Shown piece after piece: positions 1 to 6,064 of a DNA stretch of 7,539 nucleotides (position 1 is its first letter; each line of letters starts with the position of its first letter). The translations under genes were made by a program, and so were the position numbers. This DNA is from Eggerthellales bacterium UBA948. Its GTDB lineage: Bacteria; Actinomycetota; Coriobacteriia; Coriobacteriales; UBA8131. The stretch covers positions 646 through 8,184 of the forward strand of contig DBCW01000159.1 in the NCBI GenBank assembly GCA_002293265.1, in the 5' to 3' direction. The notes below the pieces were generated by a model that was not told the origin of the DNA, ran no database searches, and worked only from the letters and a program-made list of their open reading frames with translations.

Positions 1-448
1 GTTGGCTCACTCGGTTCTGGAAAGCGGTTGGGGAATGTCTCGGTTGTCGGAGGGAAATCACTATGACGGCAAAGAGCCCATAAATGGGCGATTGTATCCT
101 GAGGGAATTTACTATAACTTCTACGGTATCGGCGCCTACGACTCAAGTCCGTTTTCCGGAGGGATGAGTTTGGCAATCCAAAACGGTTGGGATACTCCAA
201 AAAAAGCAGTAACCGGCGCGGCCGGGTGGATTGCCGAAAACTACGTATATCGCTACACATATGCTCAGCCCACCCTGTATGCCATGAAATGGGATTATCA
301 GCGCAGCAGTGATTTAGGCGCATACGGCTGGCACCAATACGCCACCGACCATCTATGGGCAAGGAAAATAGCCCAGTTGATGGGTGACTTCTATGACAGC
401 TGCGGCTACCAGCCTCAACCATATTACATACTACCGTTGTACCGGTAA
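1..448 (+). CDS. C-terminal part of a GH73-type N-acetylglucosaminidase (autolysin), 5' end outside window
   Basis: The first complete codon is at base 2 and the frame is open to the window edge, so the gene starts upstream; 148 codons are visible before the TAA stop. The visible part begins inside the catalytic domain with AHSVLESGWGMSRL, matching the LESGWG signature of glucosaminidase (GH73, PF01832-like) domains, where the Glu is the proposed general acid. It is followed by NHYDG and YYNFYGIGAYDSSPF, typical of the same fold. Family members cleave the GlcNAc-MurNAc bond of peptidoglycan during cell separation or wall remodelling and are normally secreted; the signal peptide and any wall-binding repeats would lie upstream and cannot be seen. 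No binding domain follows the catalytic domain, so the protein ends with it. The gene converges directly on queT. Family call is strong; exact physiological role is unknown. Confidence 0.85.
   Translation, partial: LAHSVLESGWGMSRLSEGNHYDGKEPINGRLYPEGIYYNFYGIGAYDSSPFSGGMSLAIQNGWDTPKKAVTGAAGWIAENYVYRYTYAQPTLYAMKWDYQRSSDLGAYGWHQYATDHLWARKIAQLMGDFYDSCGYQPQPYYILPLYR
432..447. terminator. weak hairpin at the stop of the glucosaminidase gene
   Basis: TACCG (432-436) pairs with CGGTA (443-447) around a 6-base loop, and the plus-strand continuation ATTATTGTT is T-rich. The stem is only 5 bp and overlaps the stop codon, so it is at best a weak terminator. It sits exactly at the junction of two converging genes, which is why it is listed. 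Confidence 0.25.
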
Positions 449-1021
449 TTATTGTTCCTCAGCCTTAAAGAATGGCGTGTTCTTGAGCGCTTTATACAAA
501 GGCAGACCAAGCCCATACACCACAATGGCTTCGCCGATGCCGATGGTGATAAAGCCAAACAGGTACATCAATGGATAAGCGCCATCCAGGCTGATATCAG
601 TAAAGGGAATGGTGTAAAAGCCAAAGCCCATAAGTATCACGGGTAGATAAGCGGCAACAACTAAGGCATTAGCAAGCACCGGTCCAAGCAATGCCAGACC
701 AACGCGCTTCCTAAAGCGACGCATCCAAAGCGCGCCCAAAAGTGTAGCCAGTGAACCAAACACTACGTCAAGCAGACCAAACACTCCGGTGCCGTTAAGC
801 GCAATACCCATTAGGTTGGCCAAAAAGCAACCAATGGTAAGACCGGGCACACCGGCAGGTGTAAACAATGCCAGCACGCATACGGCCTCAGACAAGCGCA
901 GCTGAATTGGGCCCCAAGCCAAACCCTGCAAAAGTGTCAGGCACAGAATAGTCAAAGCCCCATAAACAGCGGCGATCATTCCGGCGCGCGCGGGCATGCT
1001 GGACGGTAGTTTGGTATTCAT
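449..1021 (-). CDS. queT: QueT-family queuosine-precursor transporter
   Basis: This 190-residue, highly hydrophobic protein has about five to six membrane segments. Diagnostic QueT-family stretches are GPIQLRLSEA (residues 37-46), FTPAGVPGLTIGCFLANL (53-70) and DVVFGSLATLL (85-95). QueT proteins are predicted substrate-binding (S) components of energy-coupling-factor transporters that import a queuosine precursor such as preQ1 or queuine, used to make the modified base Q at tRNA wobble position 34; the shared ECF energising module is not in this window. The ATG at 1021 is chosen because AAGGAG (1034-1029) lies 7 bases upstream. A TTG-initiated extension to 1066 is possible but would run through the leader and lacks a comparable ribosome site. 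An extended -10 promoter and a foldable leader lie upstream. The stop codon abuts that of the convergent glucosaminidase gene. Family assignment is from motif memory, and the substrate is inferred from the family. Confidence 0.85.
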   Translation of the reverse strand: MNTKLPSSMPARAGMIAAVYGALTILCLTLLQGLAWGPIQLRLSEAVCVLALFTPAGVPGLTIGCFLANLMGIALNGTGVFGLLDVVFGSLATLLGALWMRRFRKRVGLALLGPVLANALVVAAYLPVILMGFGFYTIPFTDISLDGAYPLMYLFGFITIGIGEAIVVYGLGLPLYKALKNTPFFKAEEQ

Positions 1022-1028
1022 GATAATT

Positions 1029-1034
1029 CTCCTT
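1029..1034 (-). promoter_or_regulatory. ribosome binding site of queT (decides the start)
   Basis: AAGGAG on the minus strand, 7 bases before the ATG at 1021. It supports the shorter protein over the TTG start at 1066. Confidence 0.75.
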
Positions 1035-1044
1035 GTAAGATATA

Positions 1045-1097
1045 CGCCGCATAGGCGCCCGAGCAACAGCTTTCCTTTGGCACGCCAGGGCTCGGCG
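1045..1097 (-). promoter_or_regulatory. foldable GC-rich 5' leader of queT, possible riboswitch
   Basis: On the minus strand, bases 1097-1090 (CGCCGAGC) can pair with 1064-1056 (GCTCGGGCG) with one bulged base, enclosing a 25-base loop. Nearer the ribosome site, 1057-1054 (CGCC) pairs with 1048-1045 (GGCG) around a 5-base loop. The two helices share bases 1056-1057, so they compete at their junction. queT genes in other bacteria are often controlled by preQ1 riboswitches, which makes a ligand-sensing leader plausible. I do not recognise a preQ1 consensus here, so the riboswitch reading is inference only. Confidence 0.35.
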
Positions 1098-1112
1098 ATG
1101 ACGTGCGCAATT

Positions 1113-1121
1113 ATTATAGCA
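1113..1121 (-). promoter_or_regulatory. extended -10 promoter for queT
   Basis: The minus strand reads TGCTATAAT (1121-1113), a perfect TATAAT with the TGn extension. No good -35 hexamer is seen at the right distance (the sequence there is AATGCA), which is tolerated in extended -10 promoters. Transcription would begin near 1106, giving a leader of about 85 bases. Confidence 0.6.
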
Positions 1122-1168
1122 GTGAATTGCTTGTATGCATTAAGCCAAAAATGCTTTTAAACACGATA

Positions 1169-1203
1169 TTGATGAGTGGCTTATGCTCAGCGCTATATAT
1201 AAT
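1169..1203 (+). promoter_or_regulatory. candidate promoter for the M50-trpS-scpAB-rluB unit
   Basis: TTGATG (1169-1174) is followed 19 bases later by TATATA (1194-1199), which overlaps a perfect TATAAT (1198-1203). Spacing is slightly long. A start near 1208-1210 would leave a leader of about 140 bases containing the inverted repeat at 1247-1298. A weaker alternative is TTGTTT (1300-1305) with TATCGA (1323-1328). Confidence 0.3.
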
Positions 1204-1246
1204 CCCCTTAGCTCACTGCAACACCTCAACTTCTCACCCTCGTAAT

Positions 1247-1298
1247 CTGCACTTTGTGGTAGGCTATCTTGAGTGCGATGCGCCTGTCTGACGTGCAG
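1247..1298 (+). repeat. nested inverted repeat (possible RNA structure) upstream of the M50 gene
   Basis: CTGCAC (1247-1252) is the reverse complement of GTGCAG (1293-1298). Inside, GGTAGGC (1258-1264) pairs with GCCTGTC (1282-1288) with two G-U pairs, and ATC (1266-1268) with GAT (1277-1279). The helices stack into one arm with small internal loops. No T-run follows, so it does not look like a terminator. Function unknown. Confidence 0.35.
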
Positions 1299-1352
1299 CT
1301 TGTTTGGGCATTCACACGTAATTATCGATACGAAAATGTATGAGAGGAAACC

Positions 1353-2027
1353 GTGCCTAGTTTTACAATCGAACAACTGATCCTTGGTCTGATCCAATTA
1401 CTCTGTTTTGTTCCGGCAATAGTTGTACATGAGTTTGCTCATGGGTTTATAGCTAATCGCCTTGGAGATCCCACTGCTAAACGTGCCGGAAGGCTTTCTT
1501 TTAATCCGCTTAAGCACATCGATCCGTTTGGTACAGTATTATTGCCAATTCTTTTAGCACTTATGGGTGGACCGGTGTTTGGTTATGCTAAGCCGGTGCC
1601 ATACAATCCCAGATACTTTAAAAACCTCAAACAAGGGGAGGTGCTTACCGGACTTGCCGGTCCGGCTTCCAACCTGATTATGGCGATAATTGCAGCAATC
1701 ATTGCATTTTTTGTTATGCCGGCAATAGGTATGAACGATACAACAGTTTGGATAGGCGTTATTTTTGTCTACTTTATCTACATCAATTTGATACTGATGT
1801 TCTTCAACTTGCTGCCAATTCCACCGCTGGATGGCTCAAGTTTGATCGTACCGTTTTTGCCGCAAAAGGCGCTGCCGACTTGGTACAAGATTCAGCAATA
1901 CGCTTTACCGGTGTTTTTCATCATCGTCTTCGTTTTGCCGATGATATTGCCATTCAGTCCGCTAGGTGTTTATCTGCAAGCAACGGCAGGTAATTTGATG
2001 CACTTGCTCACACCTTGGGCAGGCTGA
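1353..2027 (+). CDS. site-2 protease family (M50) membrane metalloprotease
   Basis: A 224-residue multi-pass membrane protein with the zinc motif HEFAH at residues 26-30 in the first membrane segment, FNPLKHIDPFGT at 50-61, GPASN at 103-107, and the third conserved block NLLPIPPLDG at 152-161, whose Asp160 should be the third zinc ligand. This is the compact class of M50 protease without PDZ or CBS domains, common in Gram-positives; such enzymes cut substrates within the membrane, but the target of this subclass is generally unknown. The GTG start at 1353 is preceded by GAGAGGA (1342-1348) and places the HExxH motif at the usual distance from the N terminus. The length is normal for the family and all catalytic residues are present. 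It is first of five same-strand genes; trpS follows after 52 bases. Confidence 0.9.
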   Translation: MPSFTIEQLILGLIQLLCFVPAIVVHEFAHGFIANRLGDPTAKRAGRLSFNPLKHIDPFGTVLLPILLALMGGPVFGYAKPVPYNPRYFKNLKQGEVLTGLAGPASNLIMAIIAAIIAFFVMPAIGMNDTTVWIGVIFVYFIYINLILMFFNLLPIPPLDGSSLIVPFLPQKALPTWYKIQQYALPVFFIIVFVLPMILPFSPLGVYLQATAGNLMHLLTPWAG

Positions 2028-2030
2028 CTC

Positions 2031-2039
2031 TGATAGAAT
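2031..2039 (+). promoter_or_regulatory. possible internal extended -10 promoter for trpS
   Basis: TGATAGAAT has the TGn extension and matches TATAAT at five of six positions, 3 bases after the M50 stop codon. No -35 hexamer is at good spacing. It would start transcription near 2046, about 35 bases before trpS. No T-box leader or terminator is visible in this 52-base gap. Confidence 0.35.
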
Positions 2040-2079
2040 TCTTGAAAACTAACAACTTGACTGCACACAAAAGGACACT

Positions 2080-3096
2080 ATGAGAAAAGTATTATTAACG
2101 GGTGACAGACCTTCCGGGCAACTGCATCTTGGTCACTACGTGGGATCGCTAAAAAACCGCGTTGAAATGCAGAACTCCTGCGACTACGACTGCTACATTC
2201 TTATCGCCGACATTCAGGCTCTCACCGATAACTTTAATGACCCCGAGAAAGTACGTGCCAGCGTTTATGAGGTAGCACTGGACTATCTGGCAGCAGGACT
2301 TGACCCCACAAAGAGCACCATTACCATCCAGTCGCTCATGCCGGTCTTATCCGAACTTACCATCTACTACCTAAACTTAGTGACTATCGCTCGCTTGGAG
2401 CGTAACCCCACGGTTAAAACTGAGATAGGGCAAAAAGGCTTTGGCAACAGCGTTCCGGCCGGGTTTGTTTGCTATCCGGTAAGCCAAGCAGCCGACATCA
2501 CCTTTTGTAAGGCAAACGTTGTACCTGTGGGCGTAGATCAGCTGCCGATGATTGAGCAGACTCGCGAGATCGTGCGCTCGTTTAATAATATTTATGGCGA
2601 AGTTTTGGTGGAGCCGGACGCGCTTATCCCCGCAAGTGAGAAATCTCAGCGCTTGCCGGGAATTACCGGCGACAATACCAAGATGAGCAAGTCTTTAGGA
2701 AATGCCATTTATCTGGCCGACGACGAGAAGACTTTGCGCTCTAAGATCCGCCAGATGTATACCGACCCCGGGCATTTGCGTGTAGATGATCCCGGAAAGA
2801 TAGAGGGCAACACAGTATTTACCTACTTGGATGTTTTTGGCAAAGACACGGCACACATCGAGGAGCTAAAAGCTCATTACCAACGTGGCGGACTTGGTGA
2901 CGTAAAGGTCAAGGACTACTTGTTTGAGGTGTTAAACGAGCAATTTGGCCCGATACGTGAACGACGCATTGAGTTTGCCAAGGATCCGGCGCAAGTGATG
3001 CGGATGCTTAAAGATGGCACCGAGAAAGCTAATGAGGTTGCTGCAGAAACCATGCGCGAGGTAAAAGCTGCAATGAAGATAGATTACTTTATCTAG
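2080..3096 (+). CDS. trpS: tryptophan--tRNA ligase
   Basis: A 338-residue class I aminoacyl-tRNA synthetase that charges tRNA-Trp with tryptophan using ATP in the cytoplasm. The N terminus reads [17 protein letters not shown], carrying the HIGH-type motif HLGH at residues 16-19, and KMSKS is intact at 201-205. Between them lie [16 protein letters not shown], typical of the TrpRS tRNA/tryptophan region, and a conserved SQAADI-type block. Length is close to the usual 330-340 residues for bacterial TrpRS, and nothing is missing. ATG at 2080 is preceded by AAAAGGA with short spacing. The gap to scpA is 38 bases with no terminator. Whether regulation is by the possible promoter at 2031 or by read-through from the M50 gene is not decided by sequence alone. 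Confidence 0.97.
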   Translation: MRKVLLTGDRPSGQLHLGHYVGSLKNRVEMQNSCDYDCYILIADIQALTDNFNDPEKVRASVYEVALDYLAAGLDPTKSTITIQSLMPVLSELTIYYLNLVTIARLERNPTVKTEIGQKGFGNSVPAGFVCYPVSQAADITFCKANVVPVGVDQLPMIEQTREIVRSFNNIYGEVLVEPDALIPASEKSQRLPGITGDNTKMSKSLGNAIYLADDEKTLRSKIRQMYTDPGHLRVDDPGKIEGNTVFTYLDVFGKDTAHIEELKAHYQRGGLGDVKVKDYLFEVLNEQFGPIRERRIEFAKDPAQVMRMLKDGTEKANEVAAETMREVKAAMKIDYFI

Positions 3097-3134
3097 GACA
3101 CGAGCCGTAAGTTTTAAGGGGAAAGAAGAGACGT

Positions 3135-3968
3135 TTGTCATACCGAGTAAAGATAGAGTCATTTGAGGGTCCGTTTGATCTGTTACTTTCGCTCGTCAGT
3201 GAGCAAAAGATCGATATCGGAGCCATATCAGTGTCTGAAGTGGCCGACCAATATCTTGAGTTTGTGGAGGCGATGCGCGAGCTAGACATGGATGTGGCCA
3301 GCGACTTTTTGGTAGTGGCCGCAACTTTACTGGCGCTCAAAGCCGCTTCGCTACTTCCCGACGAGACTGTAAGCATCGATGATGAGCTTGAAGACTTGTC
3401 GCCGGCAGAAGCGCGTGACATCCTTATCGCCAGATTATTGGCTTATCGGCAGTTCAAAAACATTGCCGCATCTTTAAATGCGCGCTTAGAGACCGAGAGC
3501 TTGATGTTTGCTCGTCAGGCCGGCGTTGAAAGCGATTTTGTTGGTTTATTGCCCGACTATCTGGAGGGGGTTACCCTCCACAGCTTAGCTGTTATATGTG
3601 CTGACTTGGCCGCTAGGCGCGAGGTGTTTTTGCTTGAGGCAGAGCACATCGCTTCCAAGCCGATAGCAGTTGAGACTCGCATCAAAAACATCATGCAACG
3701 TCTTGAAAGCAGTAGAAAGCTAACTTTTTCAAGCATTTTAGATGGCACGCAAGATGCCACTGTAATCGTCGTAAACTTTTTGGCTTTACTCGAGCTATAC
3801 CACCGCGGCATGATCGACCTTGAGCAAACAGAGCAAGGTGGAGAGATCGCCATTGAGTACCGCGACCCTAAGGATTGGGCTCCCGGTCCCGATGAAGACG
3901 ACGATGTATTTCCTGAAGAATATATCCAGGCCTTAGAGCAGGACGGAGAGAATCAAGAAAATGGATGA
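3135..3968 (+). CDS. scpA: segregation and condensation protein A
   Basis: A 277-residue kleisin subunit of bacterial condensin; it bridges the SMC heads and binds ScpB, helping compact and segregate chromosomes on the nucleoid. The N terminus has the family block FEGPFDLLLSLV (residues 10-21), then the helical EVADQYLEFVEAMRELDMDVASDFLVVAATLL region that binds SMC. The C-terminal winged helix covers about residues 190-245, and the protein ends in an acidic tail rich in Asp and Glu. The start is TTG at 3135: an in-frame stop lies upstream at 3108, no ATG or GTG fits the alignment, and purine-rich AAGGGGAAAGAAGAG precedes it. The stop overlaps the scpB start by 8 bases, indicating translational coupling. 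SMC itself is not in the window. Confidence 0.95.
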   Translation: MSYRVKIESFEGPFDLLLSLVSEQKIDIGAISVSEVADQYLEFVEAMRELDMDVASDFLVVAATLLALKAASLLPDETVSIDDELEDLSPAEARDILIARLLAYRQFKNIAASLNARLETESLMFARQAGVESDFVGLLPDYLEGVTLHSLAVICADLAARREVFLLEAEHIASKPIAVETRIKNIMQRLESSRKLTFSSILDGTQDATVIVVNFLALLELYHRGMIDLEQTEQGGEIAIEYRDPKDWAPGPDEDDDVFPEEYIQALEQDGENQENG

Positions 3969-4746
3969 GCAGATACCAGGCATTATTACAGATGAAACGG
4001 TAAAAGAGTATCCGCTGGAGCCCGCCATTGAGGCATTGTTGTTTGTCTCCGATGAGCCGGTAAGCGCCGGCACTTTGGCTAAAATATTACAGCGTACCAC
4101 CACGGAGATCGACACCGCACTCTCCATGCTGGCAACGCGTTTTGAAGAGGAAGAGCGCGGCATTCAGCTGCGCGAAGTAGCCGGTGGCTGGCGACTTTAC
4201 TCTCACCCTGCGTATCACGACATTATCGAGAAATATGTGATCTCATGGGATACACGCTCGCTTTCGCAAGCGGCTTTAGAAGCGCTTGCAGTCATTGCAT
4301 ATCACCAACCTACAACGCGTGCTGCTGTAAACGGCATTCGCGGCGTTAATTCTGAGGGGGTTGTGTCTTCTTTGGTAGAAAAAGGCTTGGTGCGTGAGGC
4401 CGGACGTGATAGCGGTCCGGGAAACGCCATTCTTTATGCCACCACACGCACATTTTTGGAGAAGTTTGGACTCAAGAGCCTAAAAGATTTGCCGCCGCTA
4501 GAAGATTTTGCGCCTGATGAGGAGAGCCGGGAGTTTATTCGCGCCAGGCTTTCTGCCAGTGGTTCTGCACCTGCGGCAATTGAGATCGTTGATGAAGACG
4601 ACGAAGAGCGAGCCGAGCGGATCAGAAAAGAGCGCGAAGAAGAGGGCTACGGCAGCGATGGTGGTTCGCAGGCGACAGGTAGTGCAGCAAAATCCGCCGC
4701 ACTAAGTGACTTTGCAGACGACGATGATGTGGAATTCGTTGACTGA
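3961..4746 (+). CDS. scpB: segregation and condensation protein B
   Basis: A 261-residue protein whose first 205 or so residues form two winged-helix domains. The first includes IEALLFVSDEPVSAGTLAKI (about 24-43) and the second LSQAALEALAVIAYHQPTTR (101-120) followed by IRGVNSEGVVSSLVEKGLV, both strongly diagnostic. ScpB dimerises and binds the ScpA kleisin in the SMC complex. The ATG at 3961 lies inside the end of scpA, with GGAGAG (3945-3950) as ribosome site. After the conserved domain comes a tail of about 55 residues that is probably disordered: acidic, with an Arg/Glu/Lys-rich segment, then Gly/Ser/Ala-rich sequence, ending in DDDDVEFVD. This makes it longer than many ScpB proteins (about 180-200 residues). 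rluB follows 10 bases after the stop. Confidence 0.96.
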   Translation: MDEQIPGIITDETVKEYPLEPAIEALLFVSDEPVSAGTLAKILQRTTTEIDTALSMLATRFEEEERGIQLREVAGGWRLYSHPAYHDIIEKYVISWDTRSLSQAALEALAVIAYHQPTTRAAVNGIRGVNSEGVVSSLVEKGLVREAGRDSGPGNAILYATTRTFLEKFGLKSLKDLPPLEDFAPDEESREFIRARLSASGSAPAAIEIVDEDDEERAERIRKEREEEGYGSDGGSQATGSAAKSAALSDFADDDDVEFVD

Positions 4747-4756
4747 TATCTACCCT

Positions 4757-5527
4757 ATGCGTCTACAAAAGTTTTTGGCTCGCGCCGGAGCCGCTTCTCG
4801 TCGTGGCTCTGAAGACTTGATGACCGCCGGTAGAGTTACGGTCAACGGGGAAGTGGTCACAGAGCTTGGCAGCAAGGTAGACCCGCTACAAGATAGCGTT
4901 TGCATCGACGGCAAGCCTATAAATCTCTCAGATACCAATACCTACCTTATGCTTAATAAGCCTGCGGGTTACTTGACTACCATGGATGACCCGCAGGGGC
5001 GACCTACGGTAAAAGAGTTGATGCCCACAGATGAATATCCGGGTCTGTTTCCGGTAGGACGTTTGGACTATGACACAACGGGGCTACTACTTTTTATGAC
5101 TGATGGGGAGCTGGCGCATAAACTGTTGCACCCACGCCATGAAGTGCCCAAGCGTTACCGCGCTTTGGTGGATGGAAAGTTGAGCGAAAAGGCTGCCGAT
5201 AAACTCCGCAGCGGCGTTGTCTTATATGATGGACCAACACGTTCGGCAAAAATACAGATAGGCAAAACCACAAAAAAGCAGCTCAGTGCGAAAGAGAAAC
5301 TGCGACTGGCGGAAGACTCAACATTTTCGCAGTGGCAAACTGAAGTTTGGTGCACAATAACTGAAGGGCGCAAACGCCAGGTCAAGCGGATGTTTGCACA
5401 TATTGGGCATCCGGTGCTTGCACTTACACGCGAAGCCTTGGGTACACTTGAGATTGGAGATTTGCAACTGGGTTCATGGCGACACTTAACGCAAACAGAA
5501 ATATCGACCCTAAAGGATCAGCTTTAA
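4757..5527 (+). CDS. rluB: pseudouridine synthase, RluB/RsuA family (large-subunit rRNA)
   Basis: A 256-residue enzyme converting a specific uridine to pseudouridine in rRNA, probably 23S rRNA near position 2605 by analogy with RluB. An N-terminal S4 RNA-binding domain begins MRLQKFLARAGAASRRGSED, then the catalytic block GRLDYDTTGLLLFMTDGELA holds catalytic Asp104, followed by HPRHEVPKRYRAL and EGRKRQVKRMF, all characteristic of the RsuA/RluB/E/F group. A charged insert with KTTKKQLSAKEKLRL lies before the EGRKRQ motif and is longer than usual. ATG at 4757 is chosen because it aligns with the S4 start of relatives. It lacks a good ribosome site, so coupling to scpB is likely, and a TTG at 4739 overlapping the scpB stop is an alternative. 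The scpA-scpB-rluB order is conserved in many Gram-positives, supporting RluB over RsuA. Confidence 0.92.
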   Translation: MRLQKFLARAGAASRRGSEDLMTAGRVTVNGEVVTELGSKVDPLQDSVCIDGKPINLSDTNTYLMLNKPAGYLTTMDDPQGRPTVKELMPTDEYPGLFPVGRLDYDTTGLLLFMTDGELAHKLLHPRHEVPKRYRALVDGKLSEKAADKLRSGVVLYDGPTRSAKIQIGKTTKKQLSAKEKLRLAEDSTFSQWQTEVWCTITEGRKRQVKRMFAHIGHPVLALTREALGTLEIGDLQLGSWRHLTQTEISTLKDQL

Positions 5528-5535
5528 GGTCGATA
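5502..5535. terminator. strong hairpin over the rluB stop codon, probable (possibly bidirectional) terminator
   Basis: TATCGACC (5502-5509) pairs perfectly with GGTCGATA (5528-5535); after one C/A mismatch, TAAAG (5511-5515) pairs with CTTTA (5522-5526) around the 6-base loop GATCAG. The stem thus has 13 pairs and spans the stop codon of rluB. The plus-strand exit is CTTCCT, only moderately pyrimidine-rich. The minus-strand exit is TTTCTGTTTG, which is more T-rich, so it may also stop transcription arriving from a minus-strand gene at 5605-5808. Confidence 0.55.
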
Positions 5536-5576
5536 CTTCCTAGAATGGAAATAATTGCAGCGTAAAAAACTAAACT

Positions 5577-5598
5577 AAGGAGGAGGAGAGGAGGAGAG
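5577..5598 (+). other. 22-base all-purine tract with repeated Shine-Dalgarno-like sequence and no start codon
   Basis: The tract is made only of A and G and consists of overlapping GGAGGAG units, beginning with a perfect AAGGAGG. It is followed by TAAG with no ATG, GTG or TTG within normal ribosome-site spacing. It may be the leftover ribosome site of a lost gene, a structural or protein-binding sequence, or chance. Confidence 0.5.
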
Positions 5599-5604
5599 TA
5601 AGTT

Positions 5605-5808
5605 CTAAGGCTGCAAGGTTATTGTGTATCTGGTTCTAAGACTTCTATCAGCTGTAATTGTGATTGGCGATTCTGTGCAAGCAGTAGCTAAAATGTCACT
5701 GTGGGAATGAAATGAATTCATCTCTGCACTGCCTTTAAGGCTTGAGCGATTTGGACAAACGATCTGTAGATGACCAGGCTCGGTAGATAAATAAATGTAG
5801 TACCCCAT
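5605..5808 (-). CDS. possible small hypothetical protein, minus strand
   Basis: A 67-codon open frame starting MGYYIYLSTEPGHL and ending TITLQP; no family is recognised. I chose the second of two adjacent ATG codons (5808) because AAGGGG (5820-5815) lies 6 bases upstream. The frame continues upstream to an ATG at 5883 (92 codons), but that start lacks a ribosome site and would precede the candidate promoter's start point. In favour of a real gene are the promoter-like sequence at 5870-5878, the ribosome site, and the hairpin at 5502-5535, whose minus-strand side runs into T-rich sequence. Against it are the short length, the lack of recognisable domains, membrane segments or a signal peptide, and the fair chance of an open frame of this size in a 550-base gap. 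It contains two cysteines and many Ser/Thr. Treat as tentative. Confidence 0.3.
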   Translation of the reverse strand: MGYYIYLSTEPGHLQIVCPNRSSLKGSAEMNSFHSHSDILATACTESPITITADRSLRTRYTITLQP

Positions 5809-5869
5809 CATAAACCCCTTTGTACGAACTACGTTCCTAATATGCAAAACTTTGAGATTTCCAAGCTCT

Positions 5870-5878
5870 TTTATAACA
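5870..5878 (-). promoter_or_regulatory. candidate extended -10 promoter for the small minus-strand frame
   Basis: The minus strand reads TGTTATAAA (5878-5870), a TGn-extended -10 with five of six consensus bases. A poor -35 (GCAACA) lies 17 bases upstream. The predicted start near 5863 would leave a leader of about 55 bases before the ATG at 5808. Confidence 0.3.
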
Positions 5879-5883
5879 ACCAT

Positions 5884-6064
5884 TAAAACAGGTGTTGCCT
5901 AAAGGTTCAAGAACCATCCATCCGTGTGAACGGTGCGATTAAGAGACAAGAAAATAATCAGAAAAGCTGCAACGGTGTTTGCGTGAGCAATAAATAGCAA
6001 CCAAGAATGCATAAAATACTTTTACTATTTATAGGATTACCTAAAAGCAAACTCGCAGTTGTTG
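5884..6064. other. AT-rich intergenic stretch with no gene seen
   Basis: No coding frame with a ribosome site is visible on either strand. Small self-complementary spots occur: GGTTC-AA-GAACC near 5904-5915, and CCGT-GTGA-ACGG near 5922-5933, which would be a short stem capped by a GNRA-type loop. Neither is long enough to call a terminator or RNA gene. Confidence 0.5.

Larger units (their letters stand above)
1122..1352. other. divergent intergenic region between queT and the M50 protease gene
   Basis: About 230 bases with no convincing gene. Short open frames on both strands lack good ribosome sites and have unremarkable composition. What can be pointed to is a TATATATAAT box at 1194-1203, a nested inverted repeat at 1247-1298, and the ribosome site GAGAGGA (1342-1348) of the next gene. 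Confidence 0.6.

Noticed and set aside
2..4. TTG at base 2 as a start codon of the first gene
   Set aside because: It lies inside the glucosaminidase catalytic domain, and the frame is open to the window edge; the true start is upstream.
1103..1397. Short frames of 62 codons (+, 1103-1291) and 85 codons (-, 1140-1397) in the divergent intergenic region
   Set aside because: No ribosome sites, no recognisable domains, and they overlap the queT promoter or the start of the M50 gene on the opposite strand.
2028..2079. T-box or trp-responsive leader before trpS
   Set aside because: The gap is only 52 bases, far too short for a T-box, and has no antiterminator or terminator hairpin.
4706..4756. 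Longer rluB starting at GTG 4706
   Set aside because: It adds 17 residues encoded over the scpB tail that do not fit the S4-domain start; ATG 4757 aligns with the family.
5624..5710. 28-codon plus-strand frame starting GTG, hydrophobic (MYLVLRLLSAVIVIG), after an AAGG
   Set aside because: Very short, weak ribosome site, GTG start and opposite to the better-supported minus-strand frame; could be a small membrane peptide, but the evidence is too thin.
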